DNA of 63,706 bases from Yinghuangia elevatio (GTDB lineage: Bacteria > Actinomycetota > Actinomycetes > Streptomycetales > Streptomycetaceae): the NCBI RefSeq assembly GCF_040649515.1, contig NZ_JBEZFP010000042.1, forward strand, positions 1 to 63,706, read 5' to 3'. Under the pieces are notes generated by a model that saw only the letters and a list, made by a program, of their open reading frames with translations, was not told the origin of the DNA and ran no database searches. Positions 50,045-58,719 of the stretch are shown here, piece by piece; position 1 is the first letter of the stretch, and the number at the start of each line of letters is the position of its first letter. The position numbers and the translations under genes are program-made.

Positions 50045-50055
50045 GAGCGCCCGGC

Positions 50056-51672
50056 TCACACCGGGGGACGCTCGTCGGCCATTTCCCGCAGCCGCTTCTT
50101 GAGGATCTTGTCGAGCGTGCCGAGCGGGAACGCGTCGACGCAGTACACCGCGCGCGGCACCTTGTAGTCGGACAGGCGCGTACGGCACAGCTCCAGGATG
50201 TTCTTCTCCAGCTCGTCCGGCTCCGGCGCCCCCGCCGCCCGGATCACGAACGCGACCACGACCTCGTCGAGGAAGTCGTGTTTCTTGCCGACCACCGCCA
50301 CGGATCCGACACCCGGCACGGTGCCGACGACGTCCTCGACCTCGCGCGCCGAGACGTTCTCGCCGCCGACCTTGAGCAGGTCCTTGTCGCGCTCGCGGTA
50401 GAAGATGTTGCCGCCGGCGCCCAGCACGACCATGTCGCCGGTGCGGAACCAGTCGCCCACGAAGGCCTTCTCGGTGGCCTCGGCGTTGCCGTAGTACTCC
50501 AGGAACAACTGCACGCCGCGCTCGCCGCGCAGCCACAGCTCGCCGACCTCGCCCTCCGCGCAGGCGCGGCCGGTGTCGGGGTCGACGACGACGAACCCGT
50601 AGCCGGGCGCCGGGCGGCCCATCGACCTGGCCGGCAGATACTCCGACGGTTTGCCGGTGACCGCGTGGGTGACGGTCTCGGTCATGCCGAAGGCGGCGTA
50701 CACCTTCACCCCGAGCATGCTGTCGAGGGCGGCGGCCACCTGGCCGAAGACGCCGACCCGCAGCTTCGACGCCGGGCGGTCCTTGGCGGCCAGCGTGCCC
50801 ATCGCGAACGGCATCAGTGAGATGTGCGTGATCTCGTGGCGGACCACGACGTCCCAAAAGCGGCTGGTGGACCACTTCGGCATGAGCACCGCGGTCGCGC
50901 CGACGCCCAGGACCGAGAAGAACGACCAGCTCTGCGCGTTGACGTGGAAGAACGGCAGGTAGATCAGGTAGCGGTCGTCCGGACCGAGGTCGATGCTGCG
51001 GGGGCCCGACCGGCTGGCCCAGATGGCGTTGGCGTGCGTGTGCACGACACCCTTGGGGCGGCTGGTCGTTCCGGACGTGAACATGATCCCGAACGGCAGC
51101 ATCGGCTCGATCGGGCGCTCCGGCAGCGCGTCGGCGTCGCCGTACAGCGCGTCGAAGGCCAGCGTGCGGTTGCTGCCGCCTGCCGCGTCGTCCTCCGCCC
51201 CGTCGCGCTCGGCGCCGATCACCGCGGTCCAGGCCAGTTCGGCGCCGGACTCCGCCAGCGCCTCGGTGAAGCGCGGCTGCGTGACCGCCGCCACGCTGCC
51301 CGTCTGCGCCGCGAAGTACGCGATCTCGCTCGGCGTCGCCCGCGTGTTGGTGGTCACCGCGACCGCGCCGACGGTCGCGCAGGCAAGCCACGCGAGGACC
51401 ATCTCGGGGCAGTTCTCGGAGTGCACGAGGACCTTGTCGCCGCGCCCGATGCCGCGGCCGACCAGTCCGGCGGCGACCCGCCGGGTGTCACGCAGCAGTT
51501 CGGCGTACGTCCAGCTGCGCACGGAACCCTCGGCCGGCTCCCACACCAGCGCGGGGTGCTCGGGCCGGTGCTCGGCCCAGTGCCGCAGCAGCCAGGGAAT
51601 GTCCTGGCCGTGCACCTGGTGCCCGTCGGGCGTCCCAATCGTCCCGGCGTCGGCGATAGTCCCCACGGTCAC
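50056..51672 (-). CDS. AMP-binding acyl-CoA ligase (fatty-acid/CoA ligase family)
   Basis: This 538-residue adenylate-forming enzyme has the P-loop FTSGTTSRPKGVVHTHAN (about 205-222), VYAAFGMTETVTHAVTG with the A5 motif, and WLRGERGVQLFLEYYGN. The A8 region is FRTGDMVVLGAGGNIFYRERDKDLLKVGGENVSAREVED. The A10 lysine lies in GTLDKILKKRLRE. It activates a carboxylic acid to its CoA thioester. It begins with GTG after GGAGGG and is divergent from the KstD-like flavoprotein gene. With the enoyl-CoA hydratase it may form a catabolic set. Confidence 0.94.
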   Translation of the reverse strand: MTVGTIADAGTIGTPDGHQVHGQDIPWLLRHWAEHRPEHPALVWEPAEGSVRSWTYAELLRDTRRVAAGLVGRGIGRGDKVLVHSENCPEMVLAWLACATVGAVAVTTNTRATPSEIAYFAAQTGSVAAVTQPRFTEALAESGAELAWTAVIGAERDGAEDDAAGGSNRTLAFDALYGDADALPERPIEPMLPFGIMFTSGTTSRPKGVVHTHANAIWASRSGPRSIDLGPDDRYLIYLPFFHVNAQSWSFFSVLGVGATAVLMPKWSTSRFWDVVVRHEITHISLMPFAMGTLAAKDRPASKLRVGVFGQVAAALDSMLGVKVYAAFGMTETVTHAVTGKPSEYLPARSMGRPAPGYGFVVVDPDTGRACAEGEVGELWLRGERGVQLFLEYYGNAEATEKAFVGDWFRTGDMVVLGAGGNIFYRERDKDLLKVGGENVSAREVEDVVGTVPGVGSVAVVGKKHDFLDEVVVAFVIRAAGAPEPDELEKNILELCRTRLSDYKVPRAVYCVDAFPLGTLDKILKKRLREMADERPPV

Positions 51673-51769
51673 GTGATCACGCCCTCCTCGGCAATCTCCC
51701 CGGCGATCCCCGGCCGGCGGATCGGCCGGCAGGCCGTCGGACCGGCCATCGGAACGATAGGCGTGGTCA

Positions 51770-51782
51770 TTGACAGCGTCAA
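51770..51782. promoter_or_regulatory. Palindromic operator between acyl-CoA ligase and flavoprotein
   Basis: TTGAC-AGC-GTCAA is a perfect inverted repeat with 5-bp arms in the 185-bp divergent gap. It resembles TetR-family operators. A related core, ACAGCGTCA, appears at 18490-18498 upstream of the acyl-CoA dehydrogenase, hinting at a shared regulator. Confidence 0.5.
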
Positions 51783-51857
51783 GGAATAGGTGCGGTGCCT
51801 CTGGAACCTTGCGGCGATCTCCCTTTTGATGCGCATGACCGACCTCAGGAGGAAGTC

Positions 51858-53576
51858 ATGGCATCCACCGCAGCCGGAACGCCCGAGACCCCCGACACCG
51901 CCGGCATCCAGGGAGGCGCGCCGGCTCCGGAAGAAGGCTGGGACCGTACCGTCGACGTCGTCGTCCTGGGCACCGGGGCCGCCGGCTTGTCCGCGGCCAC
52001 CCTGGCGGCCGACGGCGGAGCGCAGGTGCTGGTCCTGGAGAAGGCCGCGATGATCGGCGGCACCACCGGGGTCTCCGGCGGCATGCCTTGGGTGCCGTGC
52101 AACCACCATCTCGCCGACGTCGACGAGACCGATTCGCGCGACGAGGCGCTGGCGTACATCCGCCGCCTCACGATGGGGCGTGAGTCGGACCCGGCGCTCG
52201 TGGAGACGTACGTCGACACCGCCGCCGAGATGGTCGCGTACCTCGAAGCGCACACGCCGGTCCGCTTCGCGGCGCCGCCGACCTTCTCCGACTACTACGC
52301 CGACCAGGTCGGCGGCAAGCGGCGCGGCCGGTCGCTGGAGGTGGAGCCGTTCGACGCGCGCACCGAACTGGGGGACTGGGCACCAAAGTTGCGCACCAGC
52401 CCGTTCATGCCTCGGCTGACCATGGCGGAAGGCGCCAAGTTCGGCACGCCGGACGCGCCCGACCTGTCCATCCTCGCCGAACGCGAGGCCAAGGACATCC
52501 GGGTGCTCGGCCCCGGACTGGTCGCGATGCTCTTCAAGGGCCTGCTCGACCGCGGCGTGCCGGTGCTCGACCGGTCGCCGGCGCGCGAACTGGTCACCGG
52601 GCCGGACGGATCGGTGCTCGGGGTCGTCGCCGAGACGGCCGCCGGGCCGCTGCGCGTCCGCGCCCGGGGCGGCGTCGTGCTGGCGTGCGGCGGCTTCGAG
52701 TGGAACCCGGACATGGTGCGGGCGTTCGTGGGGCGGGACGTGGTGCCGCTGAGCCCGCCGTACAACGAGGGCGACGGGCACCGCATGGCAATGGCGCTCG
52801 GCGCGCGGATGGCCAACATGAACCAGGTGTGGGGCCAGCCGGCGGTCACCGACCCCGGCGTGGTCTACGAGGGCCGTCAGCTCTACCAGTACGAGACGCT
52901 GCGCAACCTGGCCGGGACCCTGATGGTGAACCGGCACGGGCGGCGCTTCACCAACGAGGGCGTGACGTACAACGACATGACGAAGGCGTTCGCGGCCTTC
53001 GACCCGGTCGCCATCGACTACCCGAACCAGGGCCCCGCGTGGCTGGTCTTCGACCAGAAGCTGCGCGACCGCACCCCGATCCTGTCCGTCATGCCGGGCC
53101 AGGAGACGCCCGACTGGCTCGCGAACTCCCCGACGCTGCGCGGACTTGCGGAGCTCGTCGGGATCGACGCCGACGCGCTGGAGGAGACCGTCGCGCGCTT
53201 CAACGAGCACGCGGACGCGGGCGCCGACCCGGACTTCGCGCGCGGCACGGTGTGGTGGGAGAACTTCATGGGCAGCGGCGGCAACCCGCGCGTCAACCTC
53301 GGGCCGGTGCGAAAGGGGCCGTTCTACGCACTGCCGATCCACGACGGCGTGCTCGGCACCAACGGCGGCCCGCTCGTCGACGCCGACGCGCGCGTACGCC
53401 GCTGGGACGGCGGGGTCGTCGAAGGCCTGTACGCGGCCGGCAACGCGGCGGCGAACGTCTTCGGGCCCATGTACCCCGGCGGCGGCGCGACCATCGGACC
53501 GGCGCTGACCTTCGGCTACCTCGCGGGCCGCCACGCGGCCGCCCGGGCCGGGCGCGGTGCCCGACGCGATGCCTGA
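51858..53576 (+). CDS. FAD-dependent dehydrogenase, 3-ketosteroid delta-1-dehydrogenase-like
   Basis: This 572-residue flavoprotein has the dinucleotide motif VLGTGAAGLSAATLAADGG (37-55) and GGTTGVSGG, followed by the FAD_binding_2 fold. The C-terminal GPMYPGGGATIGPALTFGYLAGR is shared with KstD, fumarate reductase and related desaturases. It likely introduces a double bond next to a ketone. The precise steroid link is inference; relatives act on varied cyclic ketones. ATG 51858 follows AGGAGG. It is divergent from the acyl-CoA ligase and shares the operator at 51770. Confidence 0.85.
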   Translation: MASTAAGTPETPDTAGIQGGAPAPEEGWDRTVDVVVLGTGAAGLSAATLAADGGAQVLVLEKAAMIGGTTGVSGGMPWVPCNHHLADVDETDSRDEALAYIRRLTMGRESDPALVETYVDTAAEMVAYLEAHTPVRFAAPPTFSDYYADQVGGKRRGRSLEVEPFDARTELGDWAPKLRTSPFMPRLTMAEGAKFGTPDAPDLSILAEREAKDIRVLGPGLVAMLFKGLLDRGVPVLDRSPARELVTGPDGSVLGVVAETAAGPLRVRARGGVVLACGGFEWNPDMVRAFVGRDVVPLSPPYNEGDGHRMAMALGARMANMNQVWGQPAVTDPGVVYEGRQLYQYETLRNLAGTLMVNRHGRRFTNEGVTYNDMTKAFAAFDPVAIDYPNQGPAWLVFDQKLRDRTPILSVMPGQETPDWLANSPTLRGLAELVGIDADALEETVARFNEHADAGADPDFARGTVWWENFMGSGGNPRVNLGPVRKGPFYALPIHDGVLGTNGGPLVDADARVRRWDGGVVEGLYAAGNAAANVFGPMYPGGGATIGPALTFGYLAGRHAAARAGRGARRDA

Positions 53577-53915
53577 CGCGGAACCGCCGCTGCGGCGTAC
53601 CTAATTTGGGCTGGCCAGCAACATAACCGGTAAACACCTGCGCGACCGTCCGGAAAGGAGTCGCCCGAGACCTGCCGAGCCAGTCCTCGCCAACAACCCA
53701 GCGTTGCCTGATTGTTGCCAAGTTGACCGCAGGGTGGGGTGGCGAGGGCTGGTTTCTCACGCCCGGAGCCAATACGTTGTCGCAAGCAACATAAGGCGGA
53801 CGGGCCGATCCTGCGGGCCCCCGTACGCAGTACGCCGCCACGCCTGCTTCGCACAGTCCGACGTTCCACCCTCACCCGTGCCGCGCCGAACCGGCACGTC
53901 CAGAAGGGACGTTGC
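53577..53915. other. Regulatory region of the sugar ABC operon (339 bp)
   Basis: No gene is seen. The region holds two copies of AGCAACATAA (53617-53626 and 53785-53794) and other TTGCC- and GTTGCC-type motifs between them. It is less GC-rich than its surroundings and must contain the promoter of the ABC operon. The ROK regulator encoded at 57323 is the likely binder. Confidence 0.5.
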
Positions 53916-54998
53916 ATGATGCGCAAAAGACTCTTGGCCGCCGCGCTGCTCCTGACCGCCGCACCCGTCCTGACGGCGTGCGGCGACGACTCGGACTCCG
54001 GCAGCGACAAACCGAAGATCGGCGTCATCCTGCCCGACAGCAAGACGTCCGCCCGGTGGGAGACCGCCGACCGGCGCTATCTGAGCGAGGCGTTCGAGGC
54101 CGCGGGTGTCGACTACGACATCCAGAACGCCCAGGACGATAAAGCCCAGTTCCAGACCATCGCCGACCAGATGATCACCAACGGCGTCGACGTCCTTGTC
54201 ATCGTCAACCTCGACAGCGGCACCGGCAAGGCCGTGCTCGACAAGGCCAAGTCCCAGGGCGTCGCGACAATCGACTACGACCGCCTCACCCTGGGCGGCA
54301 GCGCGCAGTACTACGTGAGCTTCGACAACGTGAAGGTCGGCACACTGCTCGGCGAAGGCCTGGTCAAGTGCCTCACCGACATGAACGCCGCCAAGCCGGT
54401 CGTCGCGCAACTGCACGGCGGGCCCACCGACAACAACGCCACCCTGCTCAAGCAGGGCTACGACGCGGCCCTCAAGCCGAAGTTCGACGCCGGCGAGTAC
54501 GTCAAGGGCCCCGACCAGTCGGTGCCCGGCTGGAGCAACACCGAGGCCGTCACCATCTTCGAGCAGATGCTCGTGCAGCGCCCGGACATCGGCGGCGTCG
54601 TCGCGGCCAACGACGGCCTCGCCAATTCCGCCATCTCCATCCTGAAGAAGCAGAAGCTCAACGGCCGCGTGCCGGTCACCGGGCAGGACGCCACCACCCA
54701 GGGCCTGCAGAACGTCCTGCTGGGCGACCAGTGCATGACCGTCTACAAGCCGATCAAGCAGGAGGCGGACGCCGCCGCGCAGTTGGCCATCGCCCTTGCC
54801 AAGGGTGAGAAGCCCCCGGCCCCCGCCACCGTGCGCGACCCCGAGGGCAACCGCGACGTCCCGTCCGTGCTGCTGGAACCGCAGTCGATCTTCAAGGCGA
54901 ACGTCAAGCACGTGGTGGACGACGGCTTCGTGACCAAGCAGGAGCTGTGCACCGCAGGGGACTTCGCCGCCAAGTGCACCGAAGCCGGCATCACCTGA
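53916..54998 (+). CDS. Sugar ABC transporter substrate-binding lipoprotein (XylF-like)
   Basis: This 360-residue lipoprotein has the lipobox LTAC (C22). The periplasmic-binding fold type I is seen from KIGVILPDSKTSARW (about 35) to the C-terminus, with DYDRLTLGGSAQYYVSFDN and VVAANDGLANSAI, both like XylF. It would capture a monosaccharide, xylose-type by best resemblance. ATG follows AGAAGGGA. It is the first gene of the four-gene set (binding protein, ATPase, permease, ROK). Confidence 0.87.
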   Translation: MMRKRLLAAALLLTAAPVLTACGDDSDSGSDKPKIGVILPDSKTSARWETADRRYLSEAFEAAGVDYDIQNAQDDKAQFQTIADQMITNGVDVLVIVNLDSGTGKAVLDKAKSQGVATIDYDRLTLGGSAQYYVSFDNVKVGTLLGEGLVKCLTDMNAAKPVVAQLHGGPTDNNATLLKQGYDAALKPKFDAGEYVKGPDQSVPGWSNTEAVTIFEQMLVQRPDIGGVVAANDGLANSAISILKKQKLNGRVPVTGQDATTQGLQNVLLGDQCMTVYKPIKQEADAAAQLAIALAKGEKPPAPATVRDPEGNRDVPSVLLEPQSIFKANVKHVVDDGFVTKQELCTAGDFAAKCTEAGIT

Positions 54999-55128
54999 CC
55001 GCACCACGCCCCCACGTCCGACGAAGCCCCGTGAACGGCAAGACGGTTCCACGGCATCGGCCCGGTGCCGCAGGATGGTGCCCGCCCGCGGCACCGGGCC
55101 GACGGAAACCCGCGAGGAGGATCCGCTT

Positions 55129-56001
55129 GTGTCAGCAGTGTCATCAGGTCCACCCGGCTCCCCGCTCCCGATCCTCGAACTCCGCGGCGTCAACAAGAGC
55201 TTCGGTCCGGTGCACGTGCTGCGCGATGTCGGCCTGACCGTCATGCCGGGGGAGGTGACCGCCCTCGTCGGGGACAACGGCGCGGGCAAGTCGACCCTCG
55301 TCAAGTGCATCGGCGGCATCTACGGCACCGACTCGGGGACCTACCTCTTCGAGGGATCCGAGGTGAAGGTCGACAGCCCGAGAGACGCCGCGGCGCTCGG
55401 CGTCGAGATCGTCTACCAGGACCTCGCGCTGTGCGACAACCTCGACATCGTGCAGAACATGTTCCTGGGCCGCGAGATCACCCGGCGCATGGTGCTGGAC
55501 GACGCCACGATGGAGCAGATGGCCGCGGAGACACTGGCGGGCCTGTCGGTGCGTACGGTCGCCTCGGTCCGCCAACGGGTCGCGAGCCTGTCCGGCGGGC
55601 AGCGCCAGACCGTCGCCATCGCCAAGGCCGTCCTGTGGAACAGCAAGGTCGTCGTCCTCGACGAACCCACCGCGGCCCTCGGCGTCGCACAGACCGCCCA
55701 GGTGCTCGAACTGGTGCGCAGGCTCGCCGACAACGGCCTCGCGGTGCTGCTCGTGTCGCACAACATGAACGACGTGTTCGCCGTCGCGGACCGCATCGCC
55801 GTGCTCTACCTCGGCCGCATGACCGCCCAGGTCCGCACCTGCGACGTCACGCACTCGCAGGTCGTCGAGCTCATCACCACCGGACGCGGCGCCTCGCTGC
55901 ACGACCCCTCCGGCGAACCCGGCGGCATCCCGGACACCCCGCGCGCCGACCCGGGGCACCCCGACCCGAAACACTCCGACCCGCCCCCGTCGAGAAAGTA
56001 G
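55129..56001 (+). CDS. Sugar ABC transporter ATPase (single-domain XylG-like)
   Basis: This 290-residue ATPase has Walker A GDNGAGKST (48-56), signature LSGGQRQ (154-160) and Walker B VVVLDEP (174-180). Only one nucleotide domain is present. Classic XylG and RbsA carry two in about 500 residues, so this protein must dimerise. The last 35 residues are Pro/Asp-rich. GTG 55129 was chosen because GAGGAGG lies eight bases upstream. It lies between the binding protein and permease and energises sugar uptake. Confidence 0.9.
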   Translation: MSAVSSGPPGSPLPILELRGVNKSFGPVHVLRDVGLTVMPGEVTALVGDNGAGKSTLVKCIGGIYGTDSGTYLFEGSEVKVDSPRDAAALGVEIVYQDLALCDNLDIVQNMFLGREITRRMVLDDATMEQMAAETLAGLSVRTVASVRQRVASLSGGQRQTVAIAKAVLWNSKVVVLDEPTAALGVAQTAQVLELVRRLADNGLAVLLVSHNMNDVFAVADRIAVLYLGRMTAQVRTCDVTHSQVVELITTGRGASLHDPSGEPGGIPDTPRADPGHPDPKHSDPPPSRK

Positions 56002-56010
56002 GGCCCTCGC

Positions 56011-57270
56011 ATGACGACCAGCACGCTGGGCACGGCCGCCGGTGCCGGGGCCGCACCGTCGTCGCCCGTCGCCGCGCACGTGCGGGACTACCTCGCGCGC
56101 CTGCGCGGCGGCGACATGGGCGTCCTGCCCGCGCTGTTCGGCCTGTTCGCACTGTGCACCGCCTTCTCGATCATGCGCCCGCGGTTCCTGACCGCGGGGA
56201 ACTTCGCGAACCTGTTCACCCAGGGCGCCGCCGTGACGGTCATCGCCATGGGCCTCATCTTCGTGCTGGTGCTCGGCGAGATCGACCTCTCGGCCGGCTT
56301 CGCCAGCGGCGTGTGCGCGGCGGTCTGCGCCACCCTGATGGACCGTCACGGGACGCCCTGGTACCTCGCGGTCGGCGCGGCACTGCTGACCGGCCTGGTC
56401 ATCGGCCTCACCATCGGCGTGCTGGTGGCGAAACTCGGGATCCCGTCCTTCGTCGTGACCCTCGGCGGATTCCTGGCCTTCCAGGGCGTCCTGCTGATGA
56501 TCGTGCAGAACGGCAAGAACGTGCCGGTGCGCGACAGCACGATCCTCGCGATCGCCAACAAGAACGTCGCGCCGTGGCTGGGGTGGCTCATCGCCGGCGC
56601 CGCGGTCGCCGCGTACGCCGCCGTGCAACTCGCCTGGGCGCGCGGCCGCGTGCGGCGCGGCCTGGCCACCGTCCCGGCAGCCGTCGCGGCGTTCCGGATC
56701 GGGGTCCTCGCGGCGATCCTGGGCGGCGGCGTGTACGTGCTCAACCTGGAGCGCAGCCGCAACGCCGCGATCGTCTCGCTCAAGGGCGTGCCGATCGTGG
56801 TGCCGATCCTCGCGGTCCTGCTGGTGGTGGGCACGTTCGTGCTGCGGCGCACCGCGTACGGCCTCAGCCTCTACGCCGTCGGCGGCAACCGCGAGGCCGC
56901 CCGCCGGGCCGGCATCAACGTCGACCTGGTCCGCATATCGGCGTTCGTCATCTGCTCCACCCTGGCCGCGGTCGGCGGGATCGTCGCCGCATCCCGGGCC
57001 AACTCCGTCGATCCCAACACCGGCGGAAGCAACGTCCTGCTCTACGCGGTGGGCGCCGCGGTGATCGGCGGCACGAGCCTCTTCGGCGGCAAGGGCCGCC
57101 TCGTCGACGCGGTGATCGGCGGCGCGGTGGTCGCCGTGATCGACAACGGGATGGGGCTCATGGGATACAGCGCGGGCGTCAAGTACGTTGTCACCGGATC
57201 CGTGCTGCTCCTGGCGGCCGGCGTCGACGCGCTGTCACGGAAACGGGCGGAGGCCACGGGTCTGCGGTGA
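56011..57270 (+). CDS. Sugar ABC transporter permease (XylH-like)
   Basis: This 419-residue membrane protein has about 10-12 helices. Features of the RbsC/XylH group are ITVGVLVAKLGIPSFVVTLGGFLAF, LYAVGGNREAARRAGI (the EAA-type coupling loop) and GTSLFGGKGRLVDAVIGGAVV. A central extra segment with VAAYAAVQLAWARGR is typical of XylH. It forms the channel for the binding protein and ATPase encoded upstream, which end 9 bp before it. Confidence 0.92.
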   Translation: MTTSTLGTAAGAGAAPSSPVAAHVRDYLARLRGGDMGVLPALFGLFALCTAFSIMRPRFLTAGNFANLFTQGAAVTVIAMGLIFVLVLGEIDLSAGFASGVCAAVCATLMDRHGTPWYLAVGAALLTGLVIGLTIGVLVAKLGIPSFVVTLGGFLAFQGVLLMIVQNGKNVPVRDSTILAIANKNVAPWLGWLIAGAAVAAYAAVQLAWARGRVRRGLATVPAAVAAFRIGVLAAILGGGVYVLNLERSRNAAIVSLKGVPIVVPILAVLLVVGTFVLRRTAYGLSLYAVGGNREAARRAGINVDLVRISAFVICSTLAAVGGIVAASRANSVDPNTGGSNVLLYAVGAAVIGGTSLFGGKGRLVDAVIGGAVVAVIDNGMGLMGYSAGVKYVVTGSVLLLAAGVDALSRKRAEATGLR

Positions 57271-57322
57271 CCCCGGGGGGAACGCCCGAGCGACGGGCAG
57301 GAAGAGACAGGACCGCAGCCGC

Positions 57323-58507
57323 ATGCGCGCAGCACCGACCCAAGAAGACATCCGCAGACAGAACCTGGGCGCCCTGCTCCGGCGCGTCCACGTGTTCGGA
57401 CCGGTATCCCGTGCGCAACTGACCGCGGGCATGGGCCTCAACCGCAGCACCATCGGCGCGCTCACGACCGACCTGACCGAGGCGGGGCTCGTCCTGGAGG
57501 AGCAGCCGCGCGACACGGGCGGGCGCGGCCGGCCCTCGCTCGTGGTGCGCGCACGGTCCCAGCGCGTGTACGTGCTCGCCTTCGGCGTCGGCGTCGACCG
57601 CCTCGTCGCGGCCCGCGTGGGCCTGGGCGGCGTGGTCCTGGACCGCCGCGAAATCGAGCGGCCGGACGGGCACTTCACCGTCGAGGACGCCGTCGACCGG
57701 CTCGCCGGATTCGGGGCTCGGCTCACCGAGGCGGCGGGGGCGGGGGCCCGCTGCGTGGGGGCCGCTGCGGCCGTACCGGCCATGGTGGACCGCGAGGCCG
57801 GGGTGCTGCACTACGGGCCGAACATCGGCTGGCGGTCCGTGCCGTTCGGGCCGATGCTCGCCGACGCGATCGGACGCCGCGTGATCCTCGGCAACGACGG
57901 CGAACTCGGCGCGCTGGGGGAGCACACGCGCGGCGTGGCGGCGGGGTACGACGACGTGGTCTACATCCACGGCGACGTCGGCATCGGCGGCGGCGTGATC
58001 GCCGCGGGCCGCCCGCTCGGCGGAGCGGACGGCTTCGCCGCCGAGATCGGGCACATGGTGGTCAACCCCGACGGGCGCGCCTGCCCGTGCGGCTCGCACG
58101 GCTGCTGGGAGACCGAGATCGGCGAGGCCGCCCTGCTGCGCGCGGCCGGCCGGGCGGGGCCTCTCGGGCGCGATGCCGTCCACGCGGTGGTCGACGCGGC
58201 GGCCCGCGGCGACAAGGACGCGGAGGAGGGGCTGCGGCGCGTCGGCAACTGGATCGGCATCGGCGTCGCCAACCTCGTCAACCTGCTCAACCCCAGGATG
58301 GTCGTCTTCGGTGGCACCTTGCGGATGGTGTATCCGGCCACCGCCGCGCAGGTCCGCAGCCGTGTCAACCGCACCGCTCTGCCGTCCCACCGCGAGCATC
58401 TGCGGCTGCGCACCTCGGCGCTGGCCGACGACGCGCCCCTGCACGGCGCCGCGGAGCTTGCCTTCGCGGCCCTGTTCGAGAACCCTTTGGAGTTCACGGC
58501 CTCATGA
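57323..58507 (+). CDS. ROK-family transcriptional regulator (NagC/XylR type)
   Basis: This 394-residue protein has an N-terminal winged HTH (about 10-75: QNLGALLRRVHVFGPVSRAQL, GLNRSTIGALTTDL) and a ROK sugar-kinase-like domain. The zinc site is H244 with C254, C256 and C261 (CPCGSHGC). The NDGELGALGEHTRG segment is the sugar site. ROK repressors release DNA when sugar binds. It follows the sugar ABC genes and likely represses them. A 145-bp piece of its 3' end is repeated downstream. Confidence 0.92.
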   Translation: MRAAPTQEDIRRQNLGALLRRVHVFGPVSRAQLTAGMGLNRSTIGALTTDLTEAGLVLEEQPRDTGGRGRPSLVVRARSQRVYVLAFGVGVDRLVAARVGLGGVVLDRREIERPDGHFTVEDAVDRLAGFGARLTEAAGAGARCVGAAAAVPAMVDREAGVLHYGPNIGWRSVPFGPMLADAIGRRVILGNDGELGALGEHTRGVAAGYDDVVYIHGDVGIGGGVIAAGRPLGGADGFAAEIGHMVVNPDGRACPCGSHGCWETEIGEAALLRAAGRAGPLGRDAVHAVVDAAARGDKDAEEGLRRVGNWIGIGVANLVNLLNPRMVVFGGTLRMVYPATAAQVRSRVNRTALPSHREHLRLRTSALADDAPLHGAAELAFAALFENPLEFTAS

Positions 58508-58522
58508 GGCGGGTTGCTTCGG

Positions 58523-58667
58523 GGCACCTTGCGGATGGTGTATCCGGCCATCGCCGCGCAGGTCCGCAGCCGTGTCAACCGCACTGCTTTGCCGTCCCAC
58601 CGCGAGCATCTGCGGCTGCGCACCTCGGCACTGGCCGACGACGCGCCCCTGCACGGCGCCGCGGAGC
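58523..58667 (+). pseudogene. Duplicated fragment of the ROK gene 3' end
   Basis: 145 bp match 58313-58457 of the ROK gene with four substitutions (58551, 58585, 58589, 58630), about 97 percent identical. All four are transitions, and three are silent in the ROK frame. The copy starts 16 bp after the ROK stop and has no HTH or start, so it is a nonfunctional fragment. It points to a tandem duplication or to a second ROK gene that has been lost. Confidence 0.85.
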
Positions 58668-58719
58668 GAGAACCCGGCGACCCACCGTGGACCCGCCCGC
58701 TGCGCCCTCCGCGGAGGGG

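Noticed and set aside
51770..51775. TTGACA read as a -35 promoter element
   Set aside because: No -10 box is found 16-19 bp downstream. The bases are better explained as half of the palindrome TTGAC-AGC-GTCAA.
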